Part shown: positions 11,708-23,098 of the stretch, piece by piece
Layout of the letters: each line of letters starts with the position of its first letter
Position numbering within the stretch: position 1 is the first letter of the stretch
DNA from: Trifolium pratense
Lineage: Eukaryota > Streptophyta > Magnoliopsida > Fabales > Fabaceae
Assembly: GCF_020283565.1 (NCBI RefSeq)
Contig: NC_060061.1
Location: 24,899,362 to 24,963,361 of the forward strand
Direction: 5' to 3'
Length of the DNA stretch: 64,000 nucleotides
Translations under genes and position numbers: made by a program
Notes under the pieces: model-generated
Told to the model about the DNA's origin: nothing
The model's database searches: none
The model's input: only the letters and a program-made list of their open reading frames with translations

Positions 11708-12882
11708 GGGTAAATAGGGTTTTACCCCCCTGCAAAATAAGTCAATTTTGCATTACCCCCTGCAAAAAAAAAACTTGGGATTATCCCCCTGCAATATGAA
11801 GATTCTCTCTTTTTACCCCCTGCTTGACAACTTGGCATAGAATCTTTATTTTTTATGAGGTGGCATGCATATGTGGCATTTATTTCATTTTTATTTTTTT
11901 AATTTGCACATGTCATTTTTATTATTAAATAAATTGGTGACAAATATTTAAAAATTCCACTTAATTAGTTTTTAAAAAAATAAAAAATATTGTGTCAAAA
12001 AAAAAATTATTAAAAATAAAATATGTTAATTCAAAAAGATATGTTAATCCATTGTTTCTAACGCAAAAAAAAAAAAAAAAAAACTCAGAATCTTTTCCTG
12101 TAACATAACACAAATCTTTCTCCTTCTCATTCTTCTTCTCAAAACCCAAAATTATTTTTTCTCTAACACAAACTCAGAATCCCAGAATCCTTTTTATCTA
12201 AAATAAAACCTAGAAATCCGCCGAATCACTCCGCCGAATTCGTCGAAACAAATGATTGATGAAGAACAAAGGCAGGAACTAGGAACCGGATTTCGTATAA
12301 AGGCAGAAACTGGGTTTTTGAATTTATGGGTTAGGGATTGAATTGATGGGATGAAGAATTGGGAAGAAGAATTATGTTTTTGGGTTAGGAAGAAATTGGG
12401 TTGTTGCAAAGGGATGAAGGATAGAAGAACAAAAGAAATTTATGATTATGTTTCTGGGTTTACCGAGATTGATTTTTGGAAGAAAAAAAATTGGGTTCTT
12501 TTTGGATTGTTGTTCTTGGTGGTGTTGATGATTTTGTTGATGTTGTTGTTGTTCTTGGTGGTGTTGATGTTGTTGTTCTTGTTGAATTATGAAAGTTATC
12601 GTAGTAGGGATGAAGGGGAAATTAGAAAAGAATTTATTATTATTTTTTTAATTTTTAGTTTATTTAATAATAAAAATGACATGTGCAAATTTAAAAAAAT
12701 AAAAAATAAATAAATGCCACATATGCATGCCACCTCATAAAAAATAAAGATTCTATGCCAAGTTGTCAAGCAAGGGGTAAAAAGAGAGAATCTTCATATT
12801 GCAGGGGGTAATCCCAAGTTTTTTTTTTGCAGGGGGTAATACAAAATTGGCTTATTTTGCAGGGGTAAAACCCTATTTATCC
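11708..12882. mobile_element. long-TIR MULE, 1175 bp
   Basis: Terminal inverted repeats of about 240 bp start GGRTAAATAGGGTTTTACCC and contain three GGGGGTAA/TTACCCCC blocks. Identical 9-bp duplications TAAAATCTA flank the element (11699-11707, 12883-12891), diagnostic of Mutator-type insertion. The centre (about 12110-12640) is less AT-rich and has short open frames on both strands, the larger at 12351-12713 ending in a Leu/Val-rich run. They match no family I know. The centre could be a captured host fragment, as in Pack-MULEs, but I cannot name a donor. Confidence 0.88.
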
Positions 12883-12891
12883 TAAAATCTA

Positions 12892-13181
12892 ATCTTTTGA
12901 TAAAAAAGAAAATAAATCAAATAAAATTTAATGAATCAACCTTTAAAGAGATTACTATTTATTTTCTTTATTTAACCTAACACAGTTTCATATTATGTTT
13001 TATGTTTTATTATTATCATCCCTATCTATCTCTCCCTCTCTTCTCTCAACAAATCTATAGATCCTTCCAATATACCTTGTCTCACGCGGTTGCAGTTTTT
13101 GGAAGTGTCTTTGTCTTTCTGCTGTGTCGTCGTGTTTCTTCAAAATCTCCATAGAAACAAAAGAAAACCCTTTTTCGCACC
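12892..13181 (+). promoter_or_regulatory. presumed promoter and 5' UTR of the ERD2-like gene
   Basis: Only about 290 bp separate the long-TIR MULE from the ATG at 13182. It contains an AT-rich part and a pyrimidine-rich stretch (CTATCTATCTCTCCCTCTC at about 13021-13040) typical of plant 5' leaders. No clear TATA box was assigned. Confidence 0.45.
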
Positions 13182-15859
13182 ATGAGACCTCAAAGAACAT
13201 CGATCCACGCCATCTCCACATGGGTCAGGCGACAACCACCAAAGGTCAAGGCTTTTCTCGCCGTCGTTTCCGGTATGGCTGCTCTCGTTCTCCTCCGATT
13301 CATCGTTCACGATCACGATAATCTTTTTGTCGCTGCTGAAGCTGTTCATTCTCTCGGAATCACCGTTCTTATCTATAAACTCATGAAAGAAAAAACCTGT
13401 GCTGGTTAGTCATTCAATTTTCCCCCTTCAATTGCAAAAAATTAATTGGGTATTGTTTCTTTTATAATTTGTGTTCTTGGGTTTTGATTTTTTTGAATTG
13501 GGTAGGTTAAAAATTAAGAATTTCCCCTTTTTTGTGTTTTTATCAATGGTTGGAATTCACATGCAAAAGATCAATTTTTTGTAATTTATTTCTTCTGATT
13601 TTTATCCCTATCATAAAAAATTGAATTTTCAAACAGATTGGCATTGTTTATTTGGCTAATTTGATTTGGGTAATTTGACTTGTTATTAGGATCAATAAGA
13701 GATATGAATGAGACTTTTGATTTTGTTTTGATAAATGGTACTTTTGAATGATGTAACAGGATTATCACTCAAATCCCAGGAATTGACAGCTATATTTTTA
13801 GCTGTTAGGCTGTATTGTAGTTTTGTCATGGAATATGACATACATACCATACTTGATTTGGCTACTTTCGTTACTACGTTGTGGGTTATATACATGATTC
13901 GTTTTAAATTGAAGGCTAGTTACATGGAGGAGAAGGATAACTTTGCAATATACTATGTGGTAAGCTCCTATTGTTTCATCCTAAATTTAAAAGCATTGTC
14001 TCGTTTATATTTAAGGATAAAATTGATGATAAGTTTTAAAATATAGGGACTTATACCAATTTGACACTTTAATAAAGTCAGGGACCTTTTTGAATATTTG
14101 TAAAGTCAGGGACCTATTTGGTGGTTTACTCATTTTTCTGTCAAAGGCGAAACTTTTTCCCCTACACGGTTATTGTAAAGACAGTCAGTTTGACATTTTT
14201 AGTTTCAGTGTTCATTAAAGAGTATCTTTAGATAATAGGATGTATTATGAAACATCTCACAACTTCAATATGTCACCTGTGTGCGTGTGTGCGGAATGGT
14301 AGTGTACATGGAAATTTATTGTTCGTGATGCTGAAATATCATATTTTTCACCGAGTCTTTAACTATTTTTTTTACAACATTCAAATTGTCATATTATCTT
14401 TACAATACTGATGCAAATTTCCTTCTGCATGAATAATATGATTATGAAATCTGGATCTGTAGAATAACTCGGGTGAATGGTAATGTGTAACATGCTAACA
14501 AGATATCATGCAAAATGGACTTGTAATTACTAACCTGTAGTATTGGTTGTGATTCTTAGAACAAGGGACTTCAAACTCATCATATTCCTGCATATTAGAG
14601 TGGGGTGCGCATGATTTACTAGGATAAAACGAAGCGCTACATTATCAAATAAAAACTGATGCAGTTGTATATGAATACGGCTCTCCTTTAATCCCCCTCT
14701 TCTTTCATTTCTGCACTCTGCATATTTTTAAGAATTTAAATTATTCCTCTTTCTAAAAGCTTGATTTTGTCACTTTTTGCTTGTAACTTGTGCATTTACC
14801 TTCCACCAGCATCATCTTGACATACTTTACTTGTTGAAAATGGATGCAGGTGATACCATGTGCCGTGTTAGCCCTGCTCATTCATCCATCAACATCTCAT
14901 CATATATTGAACAGGATTTTCTGGGCGTTCTGTGTATATCTGGAAGCTGTTTCTGTACTGCCCCAACTTCGGGTCATGCAGAACACTAAGGTATAAATGT
15001 TTAACTCCGGGTTCTATGTCCATCATCTAATGTATGGGATCTGATTCTATTACTTCCATTCTGAATTGTTTCGTTTTATTTTTTCAGATTGTTGAGCCAT
15101 TCACCGCACATTATGTATTTGCACTCGGTGTAGCAAGATTCTTGAGCTGTGCTCATTGGGTTCTTCAGGTCTGTCCTTTAATTCATTTGCAAGTTTATAA
15201 CTATACATTTTTCTGAATTGACTTGTTGATCAAGGAGTGAAATATGAACATTATTTCATACATTTTAGTTTCTCTCATTTTCGGTGGTATAAGTATAACA
15301 AAAGTACAAAACCAATTAAAGGGCATCTTGTGCTGTAAAGATCTTGCCATTTTGAGAGGGCCAAACCCATTGTGTGCGTTTGTTGTATGCTACAATAGAC
15401 AAGGCAGTCATACATTGTATTTGCATAATTCCATCGGAGTTGCAATATTTGTGTGTTCTGTCTCTTTAAGTTTACATCTTATTGTTGTCATCTGGTTACA
15501 AAATTGCTGTTGCTCTTGCCTCGTTTCTTTTGTTTTAACCGCACGTCTCCTACTAACTTACTATTTCTTGCAACAGGTGTTAGATACCCGTGGACATTTA
15601 TTGGTTGCCTTGGGCTATGGTTTATGGCCGTCAATGGTTCTTATCTCAGAAATTGTTCAGACATTCATCTTAGCAGATTTCTGTTACTATTATGTGAAAA
15701 GGTTAGTAACAGTTCATAATATAGTCCTTTATTTTTACTTGTATCTGCGGTGACTAAAGATATTTCCCACATGACTCTGCACTGTTCTAATGATATTTAT
15801 TGAATTGCAGTGTTTTCGGCGGACAGCTTGTTCTACGCCTTCCCTCTGGAGTGGTGTGA
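13182..15859 (+). CDS. ERD2-like ER lumen protein-retaining receptor family protein
   Basis: Six exons (13182-13404, 13760-13959, 14850-14990, 15088-15168, 15577-15701, 15811-15859) join in frame to 272 residues. It is a multi-span membrane protein of the KDEL-receptor family, whose classical members retrieve HDEL/KDEL proteins from the Golgi to the ER. Visible landmarks are LSLKSQEL (about 76-83), LVVRLYCSF-type AVRLYCSFVMEYDIHTILD, VIPCAVLALLIHP, FWAFCVYLEAVSVLPQL (the most conserved family block), VEPFTAHYVFALG and ADFCYYYVKS. An N-terminal extension of about 55 residues relative to the 215-residue ERD2 proteins places it in the longer ERD2-like subfamily, whose ligand role is less certain. 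All splice sites are GT-AG. It belongs to a duplicated ERD2-PKS block; its partner at 29271-30085 is dead. Confidence 0.92.
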
Positions 15860-16307
15860 TTGAAGATCTACGCCCTCAGATTTTCTTTTAACTTAATCAG
15901 GCACCATGTTTGGTTACTCATGTTAGACTTAGAGTACATTTTGTGTTGACATGCTTATTCTGTAAAGTTGGGGATGAAAGATAGCTAAATATATTTTATG
16001 TTCTGAGGTACCATTATTTATCATGTCTGGAAATGCTTTATACTACATAAAAGTCTCTATTTGCTTAGAGTTTTTGTTACAACTATTCCACATGCTCAAG
16101 TTCTACCAAGTCTTAGGTCGTGGTCTACATCTTTTGTTTTTTGGTTGTTGCTGTGGGATCTAATGAATTTTTTCAGATCATAAACTTGCTTTGAGAGTGA
16201 ATAAAGTCAATATACTATAGTATTCTTCATTAAATCATTACTTAAAGTTATGATAATAATTAATAGAAATAATAGTAATTAGTCTTGCATCACAACTGTA
16301 CAAGACT
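15860..16307. other. 3' region of the ERD2-like gene and convergent 3' flank of the PKS pseudogene
   Basis: No further gene. Bases about 16105-16245 recur at about 30590-30715 (shared phrase TTTTGTTTTTTGGTTGTTGC), so this non-coding flank was part of the duplicated block. Confidence 0.7.
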
Positions 16308-17319
16308 TCATGCACACAGGTTCCTTGCTAGAATCCCCTCAAAAGTAATTCCAGTTCCAAAACCAAGTATCATCCCCATTTAGAATCTCCTCCACTTGCC
16401 TTTCTAATCTTCTTGCCCTCTTCTAGCATATACTCCAGCACATAAACAATAGTGTTGCTGCTAGCATTTCCATAATCCATTAGAGCTTTTCTACTAGCAT
16501 TCAACTTCCCCGGTGACAACTCAAGCCGCTTCTCCACACGATTCAATATTGCAGGCTCGCCTAGATGCACGGCACAAAATAACTTATTGTACTTCTTATT
16601 CTACAACCCAAAAACATCAATTAGTTTATCACAGAATCCCTCAACATTGTCTTTGATTATCTGTGGAGGTTCCCTTGCTAGCATGAAACTTATGCCCTCA
16701 TCTGTCAGCTTCCCATCAATTTTCTTCTGTGTCTGGTATAAACTCCTGAGCTGAAGTATGAAGCTTAAACAACATTGTTTCAGTTTCAAGTATCGGGTTT
16801 GAGCCAATTATCATAGTATCAGCACCATCTCCAAAGGTGCCACACCAACAAGATCATAAGGACTATCAACACTTGGTGGCTTGAATCCAATAATCGTAGT
16901 TTTAGAAGTAGCAAGCAAAACTCTATTTCCAGGGTTGTTCTCAGCTATGTCTTTTGCAACACGAAGGCCAGCTACACCTCCCGAGCATCCAGCGAAATAG
17001 AACATTGTTCTATGAATTTTTGGATTTAGTCCTGTCCTAGTCCTTTTGATAAGTATAGGTCGCTGCGGGGTAATCTAGCTTCACTAGATGAAACTTAAAC
17101 CACATGATGAGTTATGTCTGATAAGGGTCTGCCCCAATTCTTTAGGCAAACTTGGGAAGCTTCAATAGCCATTTGTGATGTGTTACTGCCTTGCTACATA
17201 TCTCTAAACGTTGTTTTACAGTTGAAGGCTCGAAGCGCCTTCAACGACAAGTTCTTAATACTTCCTTAGTATCTCCTCATTCATAACAACATACCTTGTT
17301 TTTACTGTGGTTGTCTTGC
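16308..17319 (-). pseudogene. type III polyketide synthase (LAP5/PKSB-like) pseudogene, exon 2 only
   Basis: The whole second exon of the gene at 30792-32692 is recognisable, from the intron acceptor at 17320-17322 to the stop equivalent at 16308. The active-site block YFAGCSGGVAGL survives, but the frame breaks repeatedly: after DLVGVAP near 16840, before the QKKIDGKLT segment near 16740, and at the stop codon before NKKYNKLF. The catalytic-His motif WAVHPGG has become CAVHLGE. Intron-like sequence continues rightwards to about 18010 and matches 31800-32430, but no exon 1 follows. This is a genomic duplicate that has died, not a retrocopy. Confidence 0.93.
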
Positions 17320-18242
17320 CTGTTTATACTACATGAAGCCAAATTAAAATGTGGTAATTTAATTTAATAGTGACATAAATGTAACCTATCAACAGTTAGT
17401 TTTATGATAGAGAATATCTGGTAAATGCAACTTTGTTTGAAGAGTAATTAAACTTAATTTAGTAGCTCTTTTATATTATCTTTATTTGGAAATAGAACTT
17501 CATAGTGAGAAGTTATAACAATTTGGTAATTGGTACCTCTTTAGTTTTTCTTATTCGAAAGGATACTATATTTTGCCAAAGTTATGTAAAAATAGCAATT
17601 TTTTGATCTAACGTGGTATCTTATTTTGTCAAAAGTTATGTCCAAATAGTCCTCTCTGTACCACAATTCAAATGAAAAGGACCACATTTGTATAATTTTC
17701 AAAACAATATACTATTTCCGACCAAAAATAAAAGATTAAAATGTAACAATGAAAGTGAAACTACACTGCAACTCCACGGATAAGTCTAGTTATGTACAAG
17801 GCATCATAGTATTTGGTCACCATATTTGGTCACACGTAAAAATAAATATCATTTAATTATTCAAAAAATGTATTATTTAATTAGTTTTTTTTTCTTCTAC
17901 TTTTTATTAAACATACGCGTGTGACTAAATGGATTGATCAAATTATTGTGTCGATTCAAAATTTCCTCTTAAAAGTAGAATAAATAAAGTTTCGAAAAAT
18001 GTCAAAGAAACAAAGTTGTTGATTTTTTAAACAAAATTATGATTTTTATTTGAGTGATAACTTTTAAAGTATTGATTGACTACACAACTTTTAATGTTAT
18101 GCATTTTCCTTTTCATTTTTATAAAATATGAGAAGGGTAAAGTAAAGATTTATACAACAACGTGCAGTTAAGAAAACCAGTGAGGGGGGGTATGAAAATA
18201 TTATTTTTACTGCATATACTGTACCATGTGACTAATATAGAA
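17320..18242. other. duplicated PKS intron sequence and AT-rich flank
   Basis: To about 18010 the sequence parallels the intron of the functional PKS (phrases such as CCTCTCTGTACCACAATTCAAATG). Beyond that I see no gene. Confidence 0.7.
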
Positions 18243-18280
18243 CTGGGCCCAACCCAAATTAGGCCCATTCCAACAACAGA
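18243..18280 (+). promoter_or_regulatory. site II-like promoter elements (TGGGCC/GGCCCA)
   Basis: CTGGGCCCAACCC (from about 18243) and TTAGGCCCATTCC (about 18259) are close matches to site II elements bound by TCP factors in many housekeeping plant promoters. They lie just left of the MULE insertion at 18300-18308. Directly after the element comes the start codon of the membrane-protein gene at 27271, so they most likely belonged to that promoter. This is inferred from position and motif only. Confidence 0.5.
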
Positions 18281-18299
18281 TTTCATTTTCAATCCGAAA

Positions 18300-18308
18300 A
18301 AGAAAAAT
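18300..18308 (+). repeat. 9-bp target-site duplication, left
   Basis: AAGAAAAAT, identical to 27226-27234. Length and position define a Mutator-type insertion. Confidence 0.95.
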
Positions 18309-18375
18309 GATATTTTCTCTTTAGGCCCCCCACGTTTCTTTTATACCCCCCTTACTTACGTTTTTGCCCCTGCAC
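18309..18375 (+). repeat. left terminal inverted repeat of the MULE
   Basis: GATATTTTCTCT is followed by CCCCCCACGTTTCTTTTATA, a C run and TTTTTGCCCC. It is inverted with respect to 27160-27225. Subterminal motifs TTCGGGTTATACGAATCGAA and AATTCGGTTAATAGAAATCG follow inward. Confidence 0.9.
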
Positions 18376-18992
18376 GGTGTTTCGGGTTATACGAATCGAA
18401 CTTTAAAACAATTCGGTTAATAGAAATCGATCGCGTTTAACTTCGAGTTTTGTCAACCGAAGTTAACTGATATAGAAACAGAAGCATTTCATAACCTCTC
18501 AGTTACGTATTTTCTTCTAAACACCAACAACACCACTCCTTCTTCTTCTTGAGAGCGATTTTGTGGAAAACTTCAACATCCTATCTCAAACCATTCTTAA
18601 TCAAGTAAGTTCCATGCATTTACATTCACTCTTTTCTCATTCCATGTTTTTCTTATCACATTCACTCTTTTCTACGTTTTTTTTCCCTCCCTGAGTAATT
18701 TTCTATCTCAAAATTCTATGTTTGAATTGTTGAATTAATGATTAGTTGTTAGTTTAGTTAGATGTTAACATGAATGCATGTGATATTAGGTTCAATTTGT
18801 GTATGTCATTAGTTGGTATTATGGTCTACACTACGTGTTCGACAAAATGTCTAAGTCAAATTAAATGTGTTTCCATACGAATAATGTTTCCATAGGTGTT
18901 AGCATTAAACGTTGATTGAATTATAGTTTGAATTTATCATAGTTTATAAGATTGTATTGAGTTTGACGATATGTTTCCATGTTAGGATAAAT

Positions 18993-21151
18993 ATGGAAGA
19001 AAATGTTGGGAGAGGTAGGCATGGCAAGCCAAGCAATGCAAATGCTTCCGCTCGTAGAGAGCTTGCTGCAAATCGCCCTGCCAAACGAGGTCGTAGTAAG
19101 CAGCAAGGACCAATTCCCGCGCGAGGGACACATGATGCTGAGGCGGGTGGTTCGCGTACGCGTACACGGTCACGTTTAGGCCAAGCACAAAATGCTGCTG
19201 AGGATGATGATTTTGACGCGGATCAATTTCTAAATCAGGATGCCGAGTATGGCGAACCTGAAGAACCGCAACCTGATGAACTGCAACCTGATGAACCGCA
19301 AATTGAAGAACCGCAACAACCACCACGACGGAGACCGCAACAGCGACCACGGCAACCACGACGAGATGCAGCAAATGAGGGTTATGGAGGAGGACCAAGT
19401 GATATGTCATTATTAACACAATACGGAAATCATAGGGCGGTTCCGATATGGGATGCAGAACCAGATGATCACGAGGTACCGTTAAGTGTATTAATTGTTT
19501 TATTAAATGTATTAATTGTTTTAAATACTGTGATTATGTTAATTAAGTTTTCAATGTTTTGTGTTGTTGGAATTTTTCAGGTTTTAAAGAGGACTCTGCG
19601 TTGCCAAGCTAGCGGGAAAAAGGTTATGGACATCGTCAAACCGCCTCGTAGTGAGAGGTGGTTTTGGGATCCAATAGAAGCATCGGGATTGGAGCCGCTT
19701 ACCCGTGTCAATTTTAGCGTACTTGACTATGGGGTTATATGGGCATTTGTTGAAAGATGGCATCCGGAAACAAGTACTTTCCACCTTCCGTTAGGTGAGC
19801 TCGGCATCACATTGGACGATGTACAATGTCTGTTACATCTTCCAATCCAAGGAAAGTTTTTGAACCATACGAAGATGTCAAGGGGAGAAGGGGCTGACAT
19901 GGTTAGTTCATATCTAGGAGTTGAGCGAGAGGATATTGATAAAGCATTTGCCGAAACCAACGGGGTACATTTGAAGCATACTACCCTGCAAACTCTATAC
20001 ACAACAAACCAGACGTCTGCTGAAAGAGCGATTGCTGAAAATAAGCCGGCGCATGTTGTTAGGCTTTACAGGGAGAGGAGCGTAAGGGCTTTTATGCTAC
20101 ATTTGGTCTGTTGTACAATATTCAGCAACAAGAGCAGTTACTACGCGGATGTTGTGTATTTGCAGTACTTTCAAGATTTGTCATGCGTTCATGAATGGAA
20201 TTGGGGTGCTGCTGCTCTTGTTCATCTGCAGCATTATTTGGATCACGGATCTGCGGTTAGCACGACTCAGATGGCTGGCTACATGTCATTTCTTCAGGTA
20301 AAAATATCTGAGCGTTATATAAGATATTATTTGTATTTGTCTAATTTGTCACATAGACTATGTTTGGCTATAATGAATCTTGTTCGTCATACTTTCAGGG
20401 ATGGATTATTGCGCACTTTCCGAGACTTAGTGTGTGGGTGGAGGCTCCTAGATATACAGCGAACATGCCACTAAATTCAAAGGTTGTTCCTGGGCAAGGA
20501 CATAAGGATGCAGCTGGATATAGAAGCAGTTTGGACAATATTCAAACTTACGATTGCGTGTTCAGCCCGTATGATGCCCACCGACAAGTGCGACCTTTGA
20601 TAAATGCATGTTGGTTTTCTGGATGGTTAAGGTGTGGTAAATTGAAAGCCAAGCATTTGCCGGAACGTGTGCTAAGACAATTTCAACATGTGCAAGGCAT
20701 TCCAAGAAACCCGAGTATGTCTGCAACGCCGGGGATGAACTTGTGTGAGATAGATCGTGTGTTTACGGAAGAATTGGAGCTGAGAATGATAGATGAAGAG
20801 ATGAGGGGTCGGCCTGTTACAAGCCCGTGGGACACTGAACCCGGATATATGTCATGGTTTTATAGAGTGTCGCATCCAGTTATGCGACCCGTAGAAGCTC
20901 CTGAATCACCACCAAGGCCACCTAATTTAGAGGTGTTAATAGAGGCGGCGGAAGCAAGAAATGACCCTAATCTAATGCAAGTTTGCCGGAGTGTAAAGGT
21001 TGAGGTCGAAAGGGCAGTTCGCGATGGTGAGGCGGTTGAAGGAACTCCAATTCATGGTACTTTGCAGCGGATTCTGAATTTGCTTAATCCGATACTTGCT
21101 TATAGGCGAATTAAGCGGGGGAAGGGGACACGCTACCACACTCGGGGGTAG
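18993..21151 (+). CDS. plant mobile domain (PMD/MAIN-like) protein carried by the MULE
   Basis: Three exons (18993-19475, 19581-20297, 20399-21151) give 650 residues. The 105-bp first intron would also read through in frame, but it has a clean GTACCG...TTTTTCAG boundary and codes for a hydrophobic run alien to the family. Residues about 1-70 are basic and Ser/Arg-rich, 72-125 are Glu/Pro/Gln-rich repeats (EPQPDELQPDEPQ), and about 165-490 form the PMD: RWFWDPIEASGLEPL, FVERWHPETSTFHLP, GELGITLDDVQCLLHLPI, and CWFSGWLRCG with LPERVLRQF. PMD proteins include host regulators MAIN/MAIL1 (genome stability, silencing) and many transposon-borne relatives, often labelled protein phosphatase 7 long form homologs. 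No phosphatase domain is present. A 5' UTR intron (about 18606-18984) is likely. The ATG follows it closely. Confidence 0.88.
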
Positions 21152-21589
21152 ACTTTGTTTGTTTTTGTAACTTTAATGTTGACGTGGTTGTTTATAAACT
21201 CTGATGTTTGTTTTTATTTTTGATGTAACTTTGATTATGACAATCGGATGTAGTACACTACGTATTTTAGTATCGTTTAATTCGTAATTTGTTACCGGTT
21301 GTTACGTTTTTTATTAATCGCTAAAATATTTTTAGATTGGATGGTTAATATGTTGATGCTCTGTCATATATAACATACTAAAATGTGTTATAAACAGGTT
21401 TGGACCTCAAATGTGTAGAGGTTGTGCAAGGCAAAGACTCACATTGACTGGTTTTTTGGCCTGATATACTTCGGTTTATACGGCCCGAAATTGTTTAAAT
21501 TCCCAGTAATTTCGGTTTGTATCAATCGAAACTTATGTTTCGGTTTCTGCGGGTCGAAATAAGTTATATTTTGCGAAATTCATGTGTAT

Positions 21590-21645
21590 AGGGGGTATAA
21601 AAGACATGATGGGGGGGATTGAAGAATGGTATGATTGAAGAAAGG
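21590..21645 (-). repeat. internal TIR-like block facing left
   Basis: On the minus strand it reads CCTACCTTTCTTCAAT..., then a C run, ATCATGTCTTTTATACC and a C run, followed inward (leftward) by TTTCGACCCGCAGAAACC and CCGAAATTACTGG. It is the mirror image of 23050-23098 and resembles the element's own ends. With 18309 it brackets the PMD gene. Confidence 0.8.
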
Positions 21646-21784
21646 TAGGATTTAACTCGATATTAAAGTTGTTTCGATTGAACTCTAATATTGAAACGAA
21701 CTTTAATACTAAAACGAAATTAGACAAATCAAACACAATAAACGGAAATTAGGAATTACATCGGAATGAAATTGTTACAACGCA

Positions 21785-22177
21785 TCAAATGGAAACATGA
21801 TTTCGATCTTCCGGACGAACAAGGCTAGCAAGGATGGCTTCGACAGATCTTGTCAGCGTTGCATCTAATTCGATAGGCCCCCTGTTGCTATACTGCTCGA
21901 AAATTGAGAACATAGTTTCAATATCATCATTGTTTTCAAGCATCATATCGGTGAAGGAAATGCGTCCGTCGGGACCGATCGACGGTTTACGGTACTTGAG
22001 ACTCGAAACTGTTCTGTTATCGTTCTGGTTGTTGGTGGTACGATTCAGCTCGTTCAGTTGTTGTTTCAGACCATCGAACGTTTCACCATCGTTAATGCGA
22101 AACAAAATTGGTTTTTCGTGGTTGAAGTAAACTGCTGCAAGGGTAGATCTCATGCGTTGTGTGAGTGAGACATCCAT
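21785..22177 (-). CDS. small MULE-encoded ORF, 130 residues, function unknown
   Basis: It starts with ATG at 22177 (MDVSLTQR) and ends at 21785. Features: FNHEKPILFRINDGETFDGL near residues 18-37, an Asn-rich linker (TTNNQNDN), LKYRKPSIGPDGRISFTDM and a C-terminal acidic/hydrophobic helix region (about 75-120). I do not recognise an established domain; the first half resembles the ubiquitin-like beta-grasp start seen in PB1 modules, with low confidence. It is convergent with the PMD gene and lies in tandem with the ORF at 22460-22825, which shares its strand. No signal peptide or membrane segment. Confidence 0.6.
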   Translation of the reverse strand: MDVSLTQRMRSTLAAVYFNHEKPILFRINDGETFDGLKQQLNELNRTTNNQNDNRTVSSLKYRKPSIGPDGRISFTDMMLENNDDIETMFSIFEQYSNRGPIELDATLTRSVEAILASLVRPEDRNHVSI

Positions 22178-22252
22178 TTTTTTGTGAGTTGAGTGTTGAA
22201 AAAAGATGTGGTAATGTACATTAATTTATAGATCATATTGTTGCACATTATT

Positions 22253-22328
22253 GTGGTAGGTGATGGTTAATGTGGTAGGTGATGGTTAATGTGGTAGGTG
22301 AAGTTTAAATGGTAGGTGATGGTTATTG
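22253..22328 (+). repeat. 19-bp tandem repeat
   Basis: About four units of GTGGTAGGTGATGGTTAAT; the first two are exact, the later ones vary. It lies between the two small ORFs, in the presumed promoter of the 21785-22177 ORF. Confidence 0.9.
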
Positions 22329-22459
22329 TTGCACATATTGATTAATTAAAAAACTTACAACTTACATTGTTAATTCAAACATTCATTAACTGAAAATTAC
22401 GTAACATAATATAAAATTCAACAACAACATAAACGGAAAATCAAAACATAAACGGAAAA

Positions 22460-22825
22460 TCAACAACATAAGGTAGCATACAAACGTGGATATTTCGGAT
22501 CAATTTCAATCCAGTCGAACATTTTTCTCACATCTTCATCATCTTTCAACTCTTTCCATTCGTATTTCCGTGGTGCATCATCATATCCTCCAACATGGTC
22601 AGCTGCCAGATCGATATATGACTCATAATACTCTAGTTTGTCTATTTTGATTTGTCTAGCGTATTTGAAGCGATACATGGCTTCAATCGTATTTTTGATA
22701 GTTTGAAGAGTTGTTAAAGTGTTTTTCAAATCAACGCAGAACAACTCGTCGTTACCGCGAAACTTGATTGAAAATGGATAAGAAGTCGCTAAATTGTTTT
22801 TAACAAAACGTTTTGAAGTACTCAT
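22460..22825 (-). CDS. small MULE-encoded ORF, PB1/ubiquitin-like fold suspected
   Basis: Its 121 residues begin MSTSKRFVKNN at 22825 and end LYATLCC. Copy 1 has the same ORF at 1-296 with few substitutions, mostly conservative, suggesting it is a real component of the element. Notable parts: FSIKFRGNDELFCVDL (beta-hairpin-like), an amphipathic helix with YRFKYARQIKI, and the acidic KDDEDVRKMFDWIEID, which recalls PB1-type acidic motifs. A beta-grasp assignment is inference. No other partner is evident apart from the neighbouring small ORF. Confidence 0.62.
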   Translation of the reverse strand: MSTSKRFVKNNLATSYPFSIKFRGNDELFCVDLKNTLTTLQTIKNTIEAMYRFKYARQIKIDKLEYYESYIDLAADHVGGYDDAPRKYEWKELKDDEDVRKMFDWIEIDPKYPRLYATLCC

Positions 22826-22904
22826 TTTGTAGAAAACGATTTCAATTATTTTCTAACTCTCCCTATACGTATTTATAGTACATAGAAATCAATAATATCC
22901 ACAT

Positions 22905-23030
22905 ATATTGTCGGTGCAATATTGACCACGAATATCGACCACAAATATCGACCACGAAAATATTGTCGGTGCAATATCGACCACAAAATATTGTCGGTAC
23001 AATATCGACCACAAAAACTTGTCGGTGCAA
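22905..23030 (+). repeat. tandem GTCGGTGCAATATCGACCAC repeats
   Basis: Four to five imperfect copies of a roughly 25-35-bp unit lie just upstream (minus-strand sense) of the 22460-22825 ORF. Copy 1 has fewer units (385-440). Confidence 0.85.
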
Positions 23031-23049
23031 TTTCGATCATTTTTCACAT

Positions 23050-23098
23050 AATACCTACCTTTCTTCAATCCCCCCCATCAAGTCTCTTATACCCCCTT
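23050..23098 (+). repeat. internal TIR-like block facing right
   Basis: CCTACCTTTCTTCAATCC, a C run, ATCAAGTCTCTTATACC and a C run, then TTTCGACTCGCAGAAACC and CCGAAATTACTGG inward (rightward). With the end at 27225 it brackets the transposase-OTU gene. The same block exists in copy 1 at about 484-530. Confidence 0.82.

Noticed and set aside
12351..12713. 120-codon frame in the long-TIR MULE
   Set aside because: The C-terminal half is a Leu/Val run from a TTGTTG repeat and it runs into the TIR; no homology is recognised.
18982..19419. 145-codon minus-strand frame
   Set aside because: It is a shadow of the repetitive, charged exon 1 of the PMD gene.
19476..19580. in-frame read-through of PMD intron 1
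   Set aside because: It has canonical splice ends and encodes a hydrophobic Leu/Val/Ile stretch unlike the family, so it is better treated as an intron.
22253..23030. repeat arrays as a CRISPR-like locus
   Set aside because: The units are contiguous or degenerate tandem repeats without unique spacers, in a plant transposon.
21590..23098. middle segment as a separate inward-facing transposon
   Set aside because: The TIR-like blocks face outward from this segment and no target duplication flanks it, so two outward units fit better.
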